From a virus, in IMG/VR virus record IMGVR_UViG_3300019093_000036, positions 1 through 33,687 of that record: a stretch of 33,687 bases of DNA; one strand, 5' to 3'. Positions 5,970 through 13,735 of the stretch are shown in pieces. Made by a program: the position numbers and the translations under genes. Positions within the stretch are counted from its first letter, which is position 1. Each line of letters begins with the position of its first letter. The notes under the pieces were generated by a model. It was not told where the DNA came from, did no database searches, and saw only the letters and a program-made list of their open reading frames with translations.

Positions 5970-8642
5970 ATGAGTTATATTGATGCCCGCTGGGATCGTG
6001 ACCGAGACATTGTTCAGGTTGTCGAAAGAGATCCAAAAAAAGGTCGTATCTATCAAGAATACGCCGCCAGATACATTTTCTATTATCCAGATGCTCGAGG
6101 AAAATATCGCAGCATTCATAACGAACCGTTGAATCGTGTAACGGCTAAAAGTTTTAAAGAATTTACCAAAGAACAAAAGATTCACAGCAATCATAAACTT
6201 TATGAAAGCGACATGAATCCTGTATTCCGTTGCCTTGAAGAAAACTACCTGGATAGAGATGCTCCAAAACTAAATGTAGCATTTTTCGATATCGAAGTAG
6301 ACTTTGATCCAGAACGAGGGTACGCAAGTCCCGATGATGCTTTTATGCCTATCACTGCCATTGCTGTACACTTACAATGGTTGGATACACTGGTATGCTT
6401 GGCCGTTCCACCCAAAACACTCACCATGTCAGAGGCACAAGAACAGGTTAAAGAATTCCCTAACACTATCTTATTTGAAACGGAATACGAAATGTTAGAT
6501 ACATTTCTTAATCTTATCGAAGACGCAGATGTGCTCAGTGGATGGAACAGTGAAGGATTTGATATACCATATACGGTAAATAGAGTCACCAAGGTACTAA
6601 GCAAAGAAGATACACGAAGGTTTTGTCTGTGGGATCAAATGCCCAAGAAACGCGAATACGAAAAGTATGGAAAAACTGCTGTTACATATGATCTAGTTGG
6701 TCGTGTACATTTGGATTCGTTGGAACTTTATAGGAAATATACATATGAAGAGCGTCACACCTACCGATTGGATGCCATTGGAGAAATGGAAATTGGAGAA
6801 AATAAAACCGTCTACGAAGGATCTCTGGACCAACTATACAACAACGACTTCCGCAAATTCATCGAATACAACAGGCAAGACTGCGCACTTCTGGACAAAC
6901 TCGACAAAAAACTCAAGTTCCTGGATCTAGCCAATACAATTGCACATGAAAATACCGTACTGCTACAGACCACTATGGGGGCGGTGGCTGTAACAGAACA
7001 GGCCATTGTCAACGAAGCACATCGTCGCGGAATGATGGTGCCCAGCAGACCCAGACGCAGCGAAGATGGCACCGATACACAAGCAGCAGGTGCTTATGTA
7101 GCTTATCCTAAAAAAGGTCTCCATGACTGGATTGGCAGTATGGACATTAACAGTCTATATCCATCAGTGATTCGCGCACTCAATATGGGACCAGAAACCA
7201 TTGTTGGTCAATTACGCATGGATTATACCCGAGAAGAGATTGACATTAAAATGGCTAAAGGTTCCAGTTTTGCCTCAGCATGGGAGGGTAAATTTGGAAC
7301 CAATGAATACGAATTTGTCATGGCACAAGATCGCAGTCATGAAATTGTAGTCGATTGGGAAGATGGCAGAAATGAAATCATGAGCGGTGCTCAGGTCTAT
7401 GAAATGGTTTTCAATAGCGGTAAACCATGGATGCTTTCGGCCAATGGCACAATCTTCACACACGAATTTGAAGGTATTATTCCCGGCCTGCTGAAACGTT
7501 GGTATGCCGAGCGTAAAGAAATGCAGGCCAAACTGAAAGACTCTATTAAAGCGGAGAATAAAATTGAAGAAGAATACTGGGACAAACGACAATTGGTTAA
7601 GAAAATTAATCTTAACAGTCTATATGGTGCTATTCTTAATGCTGGTTGTAGGTTCTTTGATAATCGCATCGGTCAGTCTACCACCCTTACCGGGCGTTCA
7701 ATTGCCCGACACATGGCCGGTAAGATCAACGAAGTTATAACCGGCGACTACAACCATGTAGGCAAGGCTGTTATCTATGGCGACACAGACAGTGCTTACT
7801 TTACAGCTTATATCGCACTGAAGAACGAAATCGCCAAAGGTGAGATTGCTTGGGACAAGGACACCGTGGTCAAACTGTATGATACTGTAGCAGATGAGGT
7901 AAATTCTACATTTGCAGATTTCATGTTAGAAGCATTTCATTGTCCTAAATCACGCGGGGAAGTTATCAAAGCCGGTCGAGAAATTGTTGCTATCAAAGGC
8001 CTATTCATTACCAAGAAACGCTATGCAGTTCTTAACTACGACAAAGAAGGCAAGCGACTCGACGTAGAGGGAAAACCTGGCAAGATCAAGGCCATGGGAC
8101 TGGATCTCAAACGCAGTGATACTCCAGAATTCATGCAGGATTTCTTAACTGAGATTTTGACCAAGGTACTGAATGGTGCCCAGGAAAAAGAAATACTAGA
8201 GAGAATCAGCGAATTTAGAACAGACTTTAAAACTCGCCCCGGTTGGGAAAAAGGCAGTCCTAAACGTGCTAACAACATCACCGAATATCAAGCCAAAGAA
8301 GCCAAACAAGGCAAGGCCAATATGCCAGGTCATGTTAGAGCCAGTATTAATTGGAATACTCTTAAACGAATGAATAATGACAAGTATTCTATGAATATCG
8401 TTGATGGTATGAAAGTGATCGTGTGCAAACTCAAAGACAATCCATTAAAATATACCAGTGTGGCATATCCTGTAGATGAACTGCGTTTGCCTAAATGGTT
8501 CCAAGAATTGCCATTTGATCACGGTGAAATGGAAGCCACTATCATCAATAATAAATTAGACAATCTCATTGGGGTTCTGGAATGGGATTTAGATTCAACT
8601 ACACAGAACAATACATTTGGTAATCTTTTTTCATTTGATTGA
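5970..8642 (+). CDS. 43: T4-type family B DNA polymerase
   Basis: 890 residues, close to T4 gp43 (898). The start at 5970 (MSYIDARWDRDRD) is chosen because AAGGAG precedes it; an in-frame ATG at 5937 would fall inside the leader hairpin. All catalytic motifs are visible. The 3'-5' exonuclease has Exo I FFDIEVDF (D107, E109), Exo II SGWNSEGFD (from 190) and Exo III YNRQDC (300-305, D304). The polymerase has motif A DINSLYPSV (D392), motif B KKINLNSLYG (from K544) and motif C YGDTDS (603-608; D605, D607). It should be an active proofreading replicase. Its leader carries two loop-identical hairpins suggesting translational control. The sliding clamp gene follows 56 nt downstream. I see no inserted intron, intein or split, which are common in this gene. 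Confidence 0.96.
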   Translation: MSYIDARWDRDRDIVQVVERDPKKGRIYQEYAARYIFYYPDARGKYRSIHNEPLNRVTAKSFKEFTKEQKIHSNHKLYESDMNPVFRCLEENYLDRDAPKLNVAFFDIEVDFDPERGYASPDDAFMPITAIAVHLQWLDTLVCLAVPPKTLTMSEAQEQVKEFPNTILFETEYEMLDTFLNLIEDADVLSGWNSEGFDIPYTVNRVTKVLSKEDTRRFCLWDQMPKKREYEKYGKTAVTYDLVGRVHLDSLELYRKYTYEERHTYRLDAIGEMEIGENKTVYEGSLDQLYNNDFRKFIEYNRQDCALLDKLDKKLKFLDLANTIAHENTVLLQTTMGAVAVTEQAIVNEAHRRGMMVPSRPRRSEDGTDTQAAGAYVAYPKKGLHDWIGSMDINSLYPSVIRALNMGPETIVGQLRMDYTREEIDIKMAKGSSFASAWEGKFGTNEYEFVMAQDRSHEIVVDWEDGRNEIMSGAQVYEMVFNSGKPWMLSANGTIFTHEFEGIIPGLLKRWYAERKEMQAKLKDSIKAENKIEEEYWDKRQLVKKINLNSLYGAILNAGCRFFDNRIGQSTTLTGRSIARHMAGKINEVITGDYNHVGKAVIYGDTDSAYFTAYIALKNEIAKGEIAWDKDTVVKLYDTVADEVNSTFADFMLEAFHCPKSRGEVIKAGREIVAIKGLFITKKRYAVLNYDKEGKRLDVEGKPGKIKAMGLDLKRSDTPEFMQDFLTEILTKVLNGAQEKEILERISEFRTDFKTRPGWEKGSPKRANNITEYQAKEAKQGKANMPGHVRASINWNTLKRMNNDKYSMNIVDGMKVIVCKLKDNPLKYTSVAYPVDELRLPKWFQELPFDHGEMEATIINNKLDNLIGVLEWDLDSTTQNNTFGNLFSFD

Positions 8643-8650
8643 TTTTTACC

Positions 8651-8679
8651 TTGACTTTGCCGCAAAATCTAAATAAACT
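8651..8679 (+). promoter_or_regulatory. Candidate promoter for the clamp gene
   Basis: TTGACT (8651-8656), 17-nt spacer, TAAACT (8674-8679). It is weaker than the other promoters in the window. A late-type CTAAATA (8669-8675) overlaps the -10, so the site could be read by two polymerase forms. The Shine-Dalgarno AAAGGAA follows at about 8685-8691. Confidence 0.5.
8669..8675 (+). promoter_or_regulatory. Possible T4-type late promoter core (CTAAATA)
   Basis: CTAAATA about 24 nt upstream of the clamp ATG, in the same orientation as the gene. It is one of four such heptamers found in the short intergenic leaders of this window. Confidence 0.3.
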
Positions 8680-8698
8680 AACACAAAGGAAATATATC

Positions 8699-9433
8699 AT
8701 GCTAGACCTACTTAAAGACATCGTTGCACATACTCAGAAACTTGGTTTCTTAAACATTGTTAAAGTTACGGGAACAGACAAGCAAACACTTATCGATTCC
8801 ATGGCAGAAGACCGCACTGTGATCATGTATGCCGAAACTACTGATCCGCAACCAGAAATGATTGGCACATTTGGTATGCCCCAACTGGAAAAACTTCGTT
8901 ATCTAGTAGATGGCAAAGAATATCAACAGGATGCCACCATTGAGGTGGTTCGCGAAACTCGCAACGGAGAATTGGTTCCAGTTGGCCTCCACTTTGAAAA
9001 TGCTGATGGTGATTTTAAAAACGATTACCGTTTTATGAACCAGGACATTATTAACGAGAAACTTAAAACCGTTAAATTCCGTGGTGTTAAATGGGATGTA
9101 GAAGTTGAGCCCACTGTCAGTGCTATTCAGAGATTTCAATTCCAAGCAGGTGCCAATACTGAACATGTTACCTTTTTGGCCAAGGTCGATGGCGATAAAT
9201 TAAAATTTACATTCGGTGATGTTAGCACACACGGCGGAGAATTTATATTTGCCTCCGGTGTTACAGGTAAAATTACCAAGTCCTGGACATGGCCTGTTGC
9301 ATCTGTGCTGGGCATTTTTAAAATCGCCGATGCTAACAATGCTAAGATCAGTTTCAGCAATGAAGGCGCTATGCAGATTACGCTAGACAGCGGCCTGGCT
9401 ACCTACAAATACATTATTCCAGCACAGGCATGA
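8699..9433 (+). CDS. 45: gp45-like sliding clamp
   Basis: 244 residues from the ATG at 8699 (MLDLLKDIVAHTQKL), preceded by AAAGGAA; T4 gp45 has 228. The call rests on clamp-like features rather than strong identity: a beta-rich, acidic protein; FGMPQLEKLRYLVDG in the first half; and a C-terminal half with KLKFTFGDVSTHGGEFIF, a WPVASVLGIFK segment, then KISFSNEGAMQITLDSGLATYKYIIPA, the typical clamp ending. Its position right after gene 43 supports this. Clamps ring DNA and tether the polymerase; in T4, gp45 also activates late transcription. The stop overlaps the next start (ATGA at 9430-9433), so the DNA transglycosylase is translationally coupled to the clamp. Loader genes (44, 62) are not in the window. 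Confidence 0.78.
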   Translation: MLDLLKDIVAHTQKLGFLNIVKVTGTDKQTLIDSMAEDRTVIMYAETTDPQPEMIGTFGMPQLEKLRYLVDGKEYQQDATIEVVRETRNGELVPVGLHFENADGDFKNDYRFMNQDIINEKLKTVKFRGVKWDVEVEPTVSAIQRFQFQAGANTEHVTFLAKVDGDKLKFTFGDVSTHGGEFIFASGVTGKITKSWTWPVASVLGIFKIADANNAKISFSNEGAMQITLDSGLATYKYIIPAQA

Positions 9434-11064
9434 GACCTCCAATTAACCTAACTCCGCTACAAAAGGATTATGCTGTATTTCTTCCAGCAATCAGTTCGTT
9501 CTACAGCACTTATGTAGCCAAGCAACGACTCAGCGAGTATATACCCAAAGAACGTATGCCAGCAGGGTTTGATCGCGGCATCGAAGGCATGAATTTTCTC
9601 AATGCCGAAGAGGGGTATTTTACCTATAAGTACGCTCTTTATTCTGCAGGGCATGCTCAACTGGATCTTAAAAAAGCCCTCACCGACGATTCGATGCTGC
9701 AACAACGAGATCGTGCCAATACCATGATTCTCGGCGACTCAGGCGGATACCAAATTGGTAAAGGTATTCTTAAATTTGACTGGAAAGACTTTGAAGGTAA
9801 GTCAGCCAATAAAACACGAAGTGAAATTGTCAATTGGTTAGAAGCAACAGCAGATTGGTCAATGACACTGGATGTTCCTATTTGGGCTTGTGATAAAAAT
9901 AATCAACCCAGAACCGGATTGACCAGTCCAGATGATTGCTTAACAAAAACTCGATTCAATAATGAATTTTTCATAAAGAACCGGCAGGGTAAAACAAAAT
10001 ACCTAAATGTTCTACAGGGCAGCGATTGGCTTAGCGCAGAAACATGGTATGAGGGTGTTAAAGAATACAGCGACAATAACATCTATGGCGACCAGGCTTT
10101 TGAAGGCTGGGCGTTTGGCGGTGTCAATATGAGCAAGATGGACATGACACTGAAACGCATAATGATCCTGCGCGAAGAAGGATTACTCAAAGGAAAAGAT
10201 TGGATACACTTTCTCGGAACTGCTCAACTAGACTGGGCTTGCTATTTAACTTCAATTCAACGTCGAATCAGGGAACATATCAATGAAAACCTTACCATAT
10301 CTTTTGACTGCGCCTCACCGTTTGTCGCAACTGCACACGGACTTACCTACACCAATGCAATCCACACGTCCAAAAAGTTCAGTGTTGTTATGGACAAGGC
10401 ACCAGATAACAAAGCACTTGCAGAATCCACAATCCCATTCCCATTTGAATCGGAGATCGGCCGCAGGTTAGTAATGGGAGACATTGCCTACTATGATCTA
10501 GGTCAACGCAAAACTGATGCCGAATTAAACGGTGTTAAATTTAATCATTTAGATCCAAAGCACTATCATGTTGCCCCCCGTGTTAACAAACTAGGCAAAA
10601 TTCCAACCAATACCAGTTGGGATAGTTTTGCTTACGCACTTTATATGGGGCATAATGTCTACTGCCATATTGCTGCTGTTCAACGAGCCAATCAATTGGC
10701 CGATATTGAATGTACCAAATACAAACCAGATTGGCGTGAATGGAATAAACTCAATGCTAAAAACCTCAATAGCAATCAATTTAGTGAGTGGGTTCCACGA
10801 AGCATCCTGTATTTTGATCGATTCGTTGAAGAACTTTTTGCAACTAAAAATCTCACAGAGGCTATGGATATGCTTGAACAACCCAATGCTAAAGCATTTT
10901 TAACTAGCATTGCAGGAGCAAGAAACACTACAAATGGTCAAAGCGACAACATGTTTGGTAGTCTTTTTTCAGTTGAAGAAGTTACACGAGCAGATGATAT
11001 TTGGTTGGAAAACCCCGAAGATGAAAAACTTCGAGCACTAGAAGATGATCTCAAATCTGAGTAA
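9430..11064 (+). CDS. dpdA: TGT/DpdA-like DNA 7-deazaguanine transglycosylase
   Basis: 544 residues, in the tRNA-guanine transglycosylase superfamily. The substrate-pocket residues of TGT are recognisable in order: DSGGYQ (D103; TGT DSGGFQ, D102), D148 (TLDVPIW; TGT D156), Q196 (NVLQGSD; TGT VQG, Q203), FGGVNM (G230-G231; TGT G230), and the nucleophile motif SFDCASPF (D293; TGT FDCVMPTR, D280). The canonical CxCxxC...H zinc site of TGT is not visible. Phage TGT paralogues with this pattern are DpdA enzymes, which replace guanine in DNA with preQ0-type 7-deazaguanines and protect against restriction. A tRNA role is less likely in a replication operon with QueD- and QueE-like genes nearby. The start overlaps the clamp stop (ATGA). 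Confidence 0.8.
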   Translation: MRPPINLTPLQKDYAVFLPAISSFYSTYVAKQRLSEYIPKERMPAGFDRGIEGMNFLNAEEGYFTYKYALYSAGHAQLDLKKALTDDSMLQQRDRANTMILGDSGGYQIGKGILKFDWKDFEGKSANKTRSEIVNWLEATADWSMTLDVPIWACDKNNQPRTGLTSPDDCLTKTRFNNEFFIKNRQGKTKYLNVLQGSDWLSAETWYEGVKEYSDNNIYGDQAFEGWAFGGVNMSKMDMTLKRIMILREEGLLKGKDWIHFLGTAQLDWACYLTSIQRRIREHINENLTISFDCASPFVATAHGLTYTNAIHTSKKFSVVMDKAPDNKALAESTIPFPFESEIGRRLVMGDIAYYDLGQRKTDAELNGVKFNHLDPKHYHVAPRVNKLGKIPTNTSWDSFAYALYMGHNVYCHIAAVQRANQLADIECTKYKPDWREWNKLNAKNLNSNQFSEWVPRSILYFDRFVEELFATKNLTEAMDMLEQPNAKAFLTSIAGARNTTNGQSDNMFGSLFSVEEVTRADDIWLENPEDEKLRALEDDLKSE

Positions 11065-11072
11065 ATCTTTGA

Positions 11073-11101
11073 TTGATTAATTTTATTAACTCCGCTATAA
11101 T
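11073..11101 (+). promoter_or_regulatory. Sigma-70-type promoter, probably giving a leaderless mRNA
   Basis: TTGATT (11073-11078), 17-nt spacer, perfect TATAAT (11096-11101). The ATG at 11108 lies six bases after the -10, where transcription should start. No Shine-Dalgarno is present. The 15-mer TATAATAGATACATG is repeated exactly at 21047-21061. Confidence 0.8.
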
Positions 11102-11107
11102 AGATAC

Positions 11108-11626
11108 ATGAAAAGAATATATGCAACCGAACCCACAGCAGATGTAAACTTTTTTACCGGAGTAGAGGTAGAACATACCCCTGCTTACGGTAAGAAAACA
11201 TTATTTGTTGTGGGACTACAAAGATTCCAAGATATTCACACACACTTGCTAGGGTGTGAACATATTTTCTTTGGTGCCAATCACAGTTTTAATCCACCAG
11301 CAAACGATCCAGATTATTGGCGTGCCTGGGAGGAAATGATTAGTGATTTCCTTAACAGAGATTACCTTTGTACTCTGGATATACCAATCAGCGCAGTTGA
11401 AGAATTCAATGACGGTGGATTATGTGAATACAGCAATTTTATTCCGCAAATCCGCATTGCTATTCCATATGTAAAATTGTGGAATTATAATACCATGATT
11501 AAAATTGACGACAGAGATTTTAACGCAACCAATCCCGGAGTGTGGTGTCACAGCCTGCACACTCTTATGGATCGTAGTAAATTCACAGGCTGGAACCAAT
11601 ATAACAATGATGAGATTCTAAAATGA
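11108..11626 (+). CDS. Conserved phage protein next to dpdA, function unknown
   Basis: 172 residues, starting MKRIYATEPTADVNFFTGVEV. I recall this family from marine T4-like phages, where it is unnamed. The predicted order of strands and helices (KTLFVVG, RFQDIHTHLLG, HIFFGAN, a helix WRAWEEMISDFLNRDY, CTLDIPI, QIRIAIPYV, NTMIKIDD) looks like part of a beta/alpha barrel, such as the half-barrels of radical SAM enzymes, but there is no Cys cluster. The last conserved block is DFNATNPGVWCHSLHTLMD. It starts at a probable leaderless start, and its stop overlaps the next start (ATGA). Its place between DpdA and the QueD-like protein hints at a role in base modification; that is inference only. 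Confidence 0.7.
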   Translation: MKRIYATEPTADVNFFTGVEVEHTPAYGKKTLFVVGLQRFQDIHTHLLGCEHIFFGANHSFNPPANDPDYWRAWEEMISDFLNRDYLCTLDIPISAVEEFNDGGLCEYSNFIPQIRIAIPYVKLWNYNTMIKIDDRDFNATNPGVWCHSLHTLMDRSKFTGWNQYNNDEILK

Positions 11627-11808
11627 TTACTAGTAAAATTACCAAAACTCCAAACGGAACTACCGAGGAAAGATTATTTAAACTACTCGAAAGCATCGAT
11701 TGGAAATTGTGGGAAATCATGAACATGATGAAAGACAATCTTCCAGAAAAACCCAAGACCGCTAAGGCGCCTAAACCCGCAACTAAAAAAGAAGCGACAC
11801 CGGAATGA
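11623..11808 (+). CDS. Small charged phage protein
   Basis: 61 residues: an N-terminal helix (TEERLFKLLESIDWKLWEIMNMMKDN) followed by a Lys/Pro/Ala-rich tail (KPKTAKAPKPATKKEATPE). Both ends overlap neighbours by ATGA, so it is very likely translated as part of this run of genes. I do not recognise the family. A short helix with a disordered basic tail would suit a nucleic-acid or protein-binding accessory factor. Confidence 0.6.
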   Translation: MITSKITKTPNGTTEERLFKLLESIDWKLWEIMNMMKDNLPEKPKTAKAPKPATKKEATPE

Positions 11809-12188
11809 ACAACGTGCTGAAGCAAGATTGGAGACCTAGCCAGATGTCCTATATTCGAATTCGAACTGAATTTGAAGGATTTCATTGCTATCCCAATGCC
11901 GGAAGTATTGATCCTCGTATTCAATTTTTAGAAAATGAACATAGGCATATGTTCAAAGTAGAGGTTAAAATATCAGTCGACCATCTTGACCGAGAATTAG
12001 AGTTCTTCCTGGTCAAATGGGCACTAAATGATTTTATCAAATCTGGGAGCCAAGATCATCGCTCCTGCGAAATGATAGCACAGGACATTCTTGTAAATCA
12101 TCTACTTCCTAAATACGGACAAAGGTATTATGAGATTGTGGTCTCCGAAGACGGAGAATCAGATGGAATTATTGAGTATAAACCTTAA
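11805..12188 (+). CDS. QueD/6-pyruvoyltetrahydropterin synthase-like T-fold protein
   Basis: 127 residues from the overlapping ATG (11805), or 114 from the internal ATG at 11844, which has GGAG upstream and begins close to the conserved part. The pattern fits a T-fold QueD-like enzyme: H27 in GFHCYP with C28 next to it; H46 and H48 in EHRHMFKVEV (family HGHxYxVEV, the three zinc ligands); ELEFFLVKWAL (family G-hydrophobic-DF-xLK); QDHRSCEMIA (family DH and PTxEN, E89); and IVVSEDGESDGIIEY (family E-T...Y, E115). QueD makes 6-carboxytetrahydropterin, the substrate of QueE. The spacing between zinc ligands is longer than in E. coli QueD, and the catalytic Cys sits in an unusual place, so activity is uncertain. 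QueE and DpdA homologues nearby strengthen the call. Confidence 0.55.
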   Translation: MNNVLKQDWRPSQMSYIRIRTEFEGFHCYPNAGSIDPRIQFLENEHRHMFKVEVKISVDHLDRELEFFLVKWALNDFIKSGSQDHRSCEMIAQDILVNHLLPKYGQRYYEIVVSEDGESDGIIEYKP

Positions 12189-12228
12189 TAATATTTTTTA
12201 AACTTTCTTTTTATTTTTTATTAATATC

Positions 12229-12459
12229 ATGGCACATCCTGCTTATATCACTAAATCTTTTCGTATGAAACCCGAAGTCAACAAGATCTTTGACGATCTC
12301 GAAGAATGGCTCGACGTTTGCCGCTTTAATCTCATGCACTACGATGAAAAGGACCTTTATCGCAGTCCCGATTACAAGGAATTCAAACGCCGCAGCCGTT
12401 ACGAAAACAATCGTCGCGGTGGTAATAACAATAATCGTCATCAGGCCAATCAGGCATGA
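12229..12459 (+). CDS. Small conserved phage protein with basic Asn/Arg tail
   Basis: 76 residues: MAHPAYITKSFRMKPEVNKIF, then an acidic helix (DDLEEWLDVCRFNL) and a tail rich in Arg and Asn (RRSRYENNRRGGNNNNRHQ). I recall similar small proteins in T4-like cyanophages next to this glycosyltransferase gene, unnamed. The tail suggests RNA or DNA contact. A 40-nt AT-rich gap precedes it, without a clear Shine-Dalgarno, promoter or hairpin. Its stop overlaps the next ATG (ATGA at 12456). Confidence 0.65.
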   Translation: MAHPAYITKSFRMKPEVNKIFDDLEEWLDVCRFNLMHYDEKDLYRSPDYKEFKRRSRYENNRRGGNNNNRHQANQA

Positions 12460-13655
12460 GAAAACTATGGTATATGGGTCTAGAACCCTACAAGGCCAGG
12501 TACACTCTACAACTCCAAGATTGGAACGAGTCGGTATTTGAATGTCGTAATATTGACTACGAGTTTGTACAAGGCGACACCTTAGATACCGATCAAGCCA
12601 TTGTAACCGGGCAGGTGTTAGATGCGCACGGCCGTACCTACTACTCCATGACTCAATTGGCCAAATTGGTCAAACTCATGAAGCAAGGTCAGGTAACCAA
12701 TGAGGATGTGATTTATTTCGAAGACATGTTTACTCCCGGTATCGAAAGTCTTCCTTATATTCTCAATCAAATTGATGCTGCTCATCGGCCCCGCATCTTT
12801 GTTCGCTGTCTTGCACAAAGTATCGATCCAGATGATTTTGTTCATGTTTGGGGGATGAGTCAATGGATGGGTCAATATGAGAAAATGGTTGACTCTTTTG
12901 TCGATGGTGTACTGGCCAGTAATGAAGAAATGGTCATGCACATGAAGATTGCTGGGTGGACTGCTCCAATCTACAACATCTCTGGGTTGGCTTTTGGGAA
13001 ACAGGAAGTAATGAGTCGTGTAGATGATGTAACACCGTTTGAGAATCGCACTCATCGTGTGGCATTTTCTGCTCGTTGGGATCAAGAGAAACAACCAGAC
13101 TTCTACATGGATTTGATTGAGGAATGGTTCCGCCGCTATCCAAACGATATTGCTCGAGTTCAAAATCGCCAACCGGTAGAATTCTGTATTCTTTCCGGAA
13201 GTCAATTACGTTCAAACAGTGACCGTTATGTACAACGTGCTCGTGAGCTGGAATCCCGAGGACTGTTGACAATCTACGAGGATCTGGAAAAGGATGAATA
13301 CTATCGTATTCTAAATGACACTCGTGTGCTGTTTAATTGTGCGCTACAAGACTGGACCAGCAATACAGTTAGCGAAGCCGATTCACTTGGGTGTAATGTG
13401 CTGTTTCCAGCATATCGCAGTTTCCCAGAAACTTTTGCCAATGATCATGAGCGCCTTTATATTCCTTGGAGTTTGGAAGATGCTATTGATAAATTAGAAA
13501 ATCTTCTTAAACATGAACATCCAAACTTAGGTAAGATCAGTGATTGGACCAACGGCTGTATTGATCGCATTGTGGATATTCTAGAAGGACATGGAGAAGA
13601 GTGGCGTAGAGACAGTGTGGATTATAGACAACACTCTCGTCGAGCCAAGTATTAA
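12456..13655 (+). CDS. GT-B type glycosyltransferase
   Basis: 399 residues. The C-terminal half (about 190-390) has the Rossmann-like glycosyltransferase group 1 layout: VAFSARWDQEKQPDFYMDLIEEW near its start, EFCILSG, a helix YVQRARELES, and the nucleotide-sugar binding region NCALQDWTSNTVSEADSLGC followed by NVLFPAYRSFPE. The N-terminal half would be the acceptor domain. Similar proteins occur in T4-like marine phages. The substrate cannot be read from sequence; because it lies in the deazaguanine/replication region, modification of phage DNA is possible, with virion glycosylation or a host target as alternatives. T4-type hydroxymethyl-dCMP supply is not seen here. It starts in an ATGA overlap and is followed by a promoter. 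Confidence 0.75.
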   Translation: MRKLWYMGLEPYKARYTLQLQDWNESVFECRNIDYEFVQGDTLDTDQAIVTGQVLDAHGRTYYSMTQLAKLVKLMKQGQVTNEDVIYFEDMFTPGIESLPYILNQIDAAHRPRIFVRCLAQSIDPDDFVHVWGMSQWMGQYEKMVDSFVDGVLASNEEMVMHMKIAGWTAPIYNISGLAFGKQEVMSRVDDVTPFENRTHRVAFSARWDQEKQPDFYMDLIEEWFRRYPNDIARVQNRQPVEFCILSGSQLRSNSDRYVQRARELESRGLLTIYEDLEKDEYYRILNDTRVLFNCALQDWTSNTVSEADSLGCNVLFPAYRSFPETFANDHERLYIPWSLEDAIDKLENLLKHEHPNLGKISDWTNGCIDRIVDILEGHGEEWRRDSVDYRQHSRRAKY

Positions 13656-13656
13656 C

Positions 13657-13685
13657 TTGACCTACTAACACATTAGTGTTAGAAT
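13657..13685 (+). promoter_or_regulatory. Sigma-70-type promoter with operator-like palindrome in its spacer
   Basis: TTGACC (13657-13662), 17-nt spacer, TAGAAT (13680-13685). The spacer holds a palindrome CTAACAC-ATTA-GTGTTAG (13665-13682, 7-bp arms), so a dimeric repressor could block this promoter. About 50 nt of leader separates it from the protease ATG; AAGGAAA precedes the ATG. Confidence 0.75.
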
Positions 13686-13735
13686 AGAACTTGGTTAACT
13701 CCACTTAAATAGTGTTACATAGTAAGGAAACTCAA

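Noticed and set aside
12189-12228. AT-rich gap before the 12229 gene as promoter or terminator
   Set aside because: It contains T-runs but no stem, and no paired -35/-10 hexamers at a proper distance.
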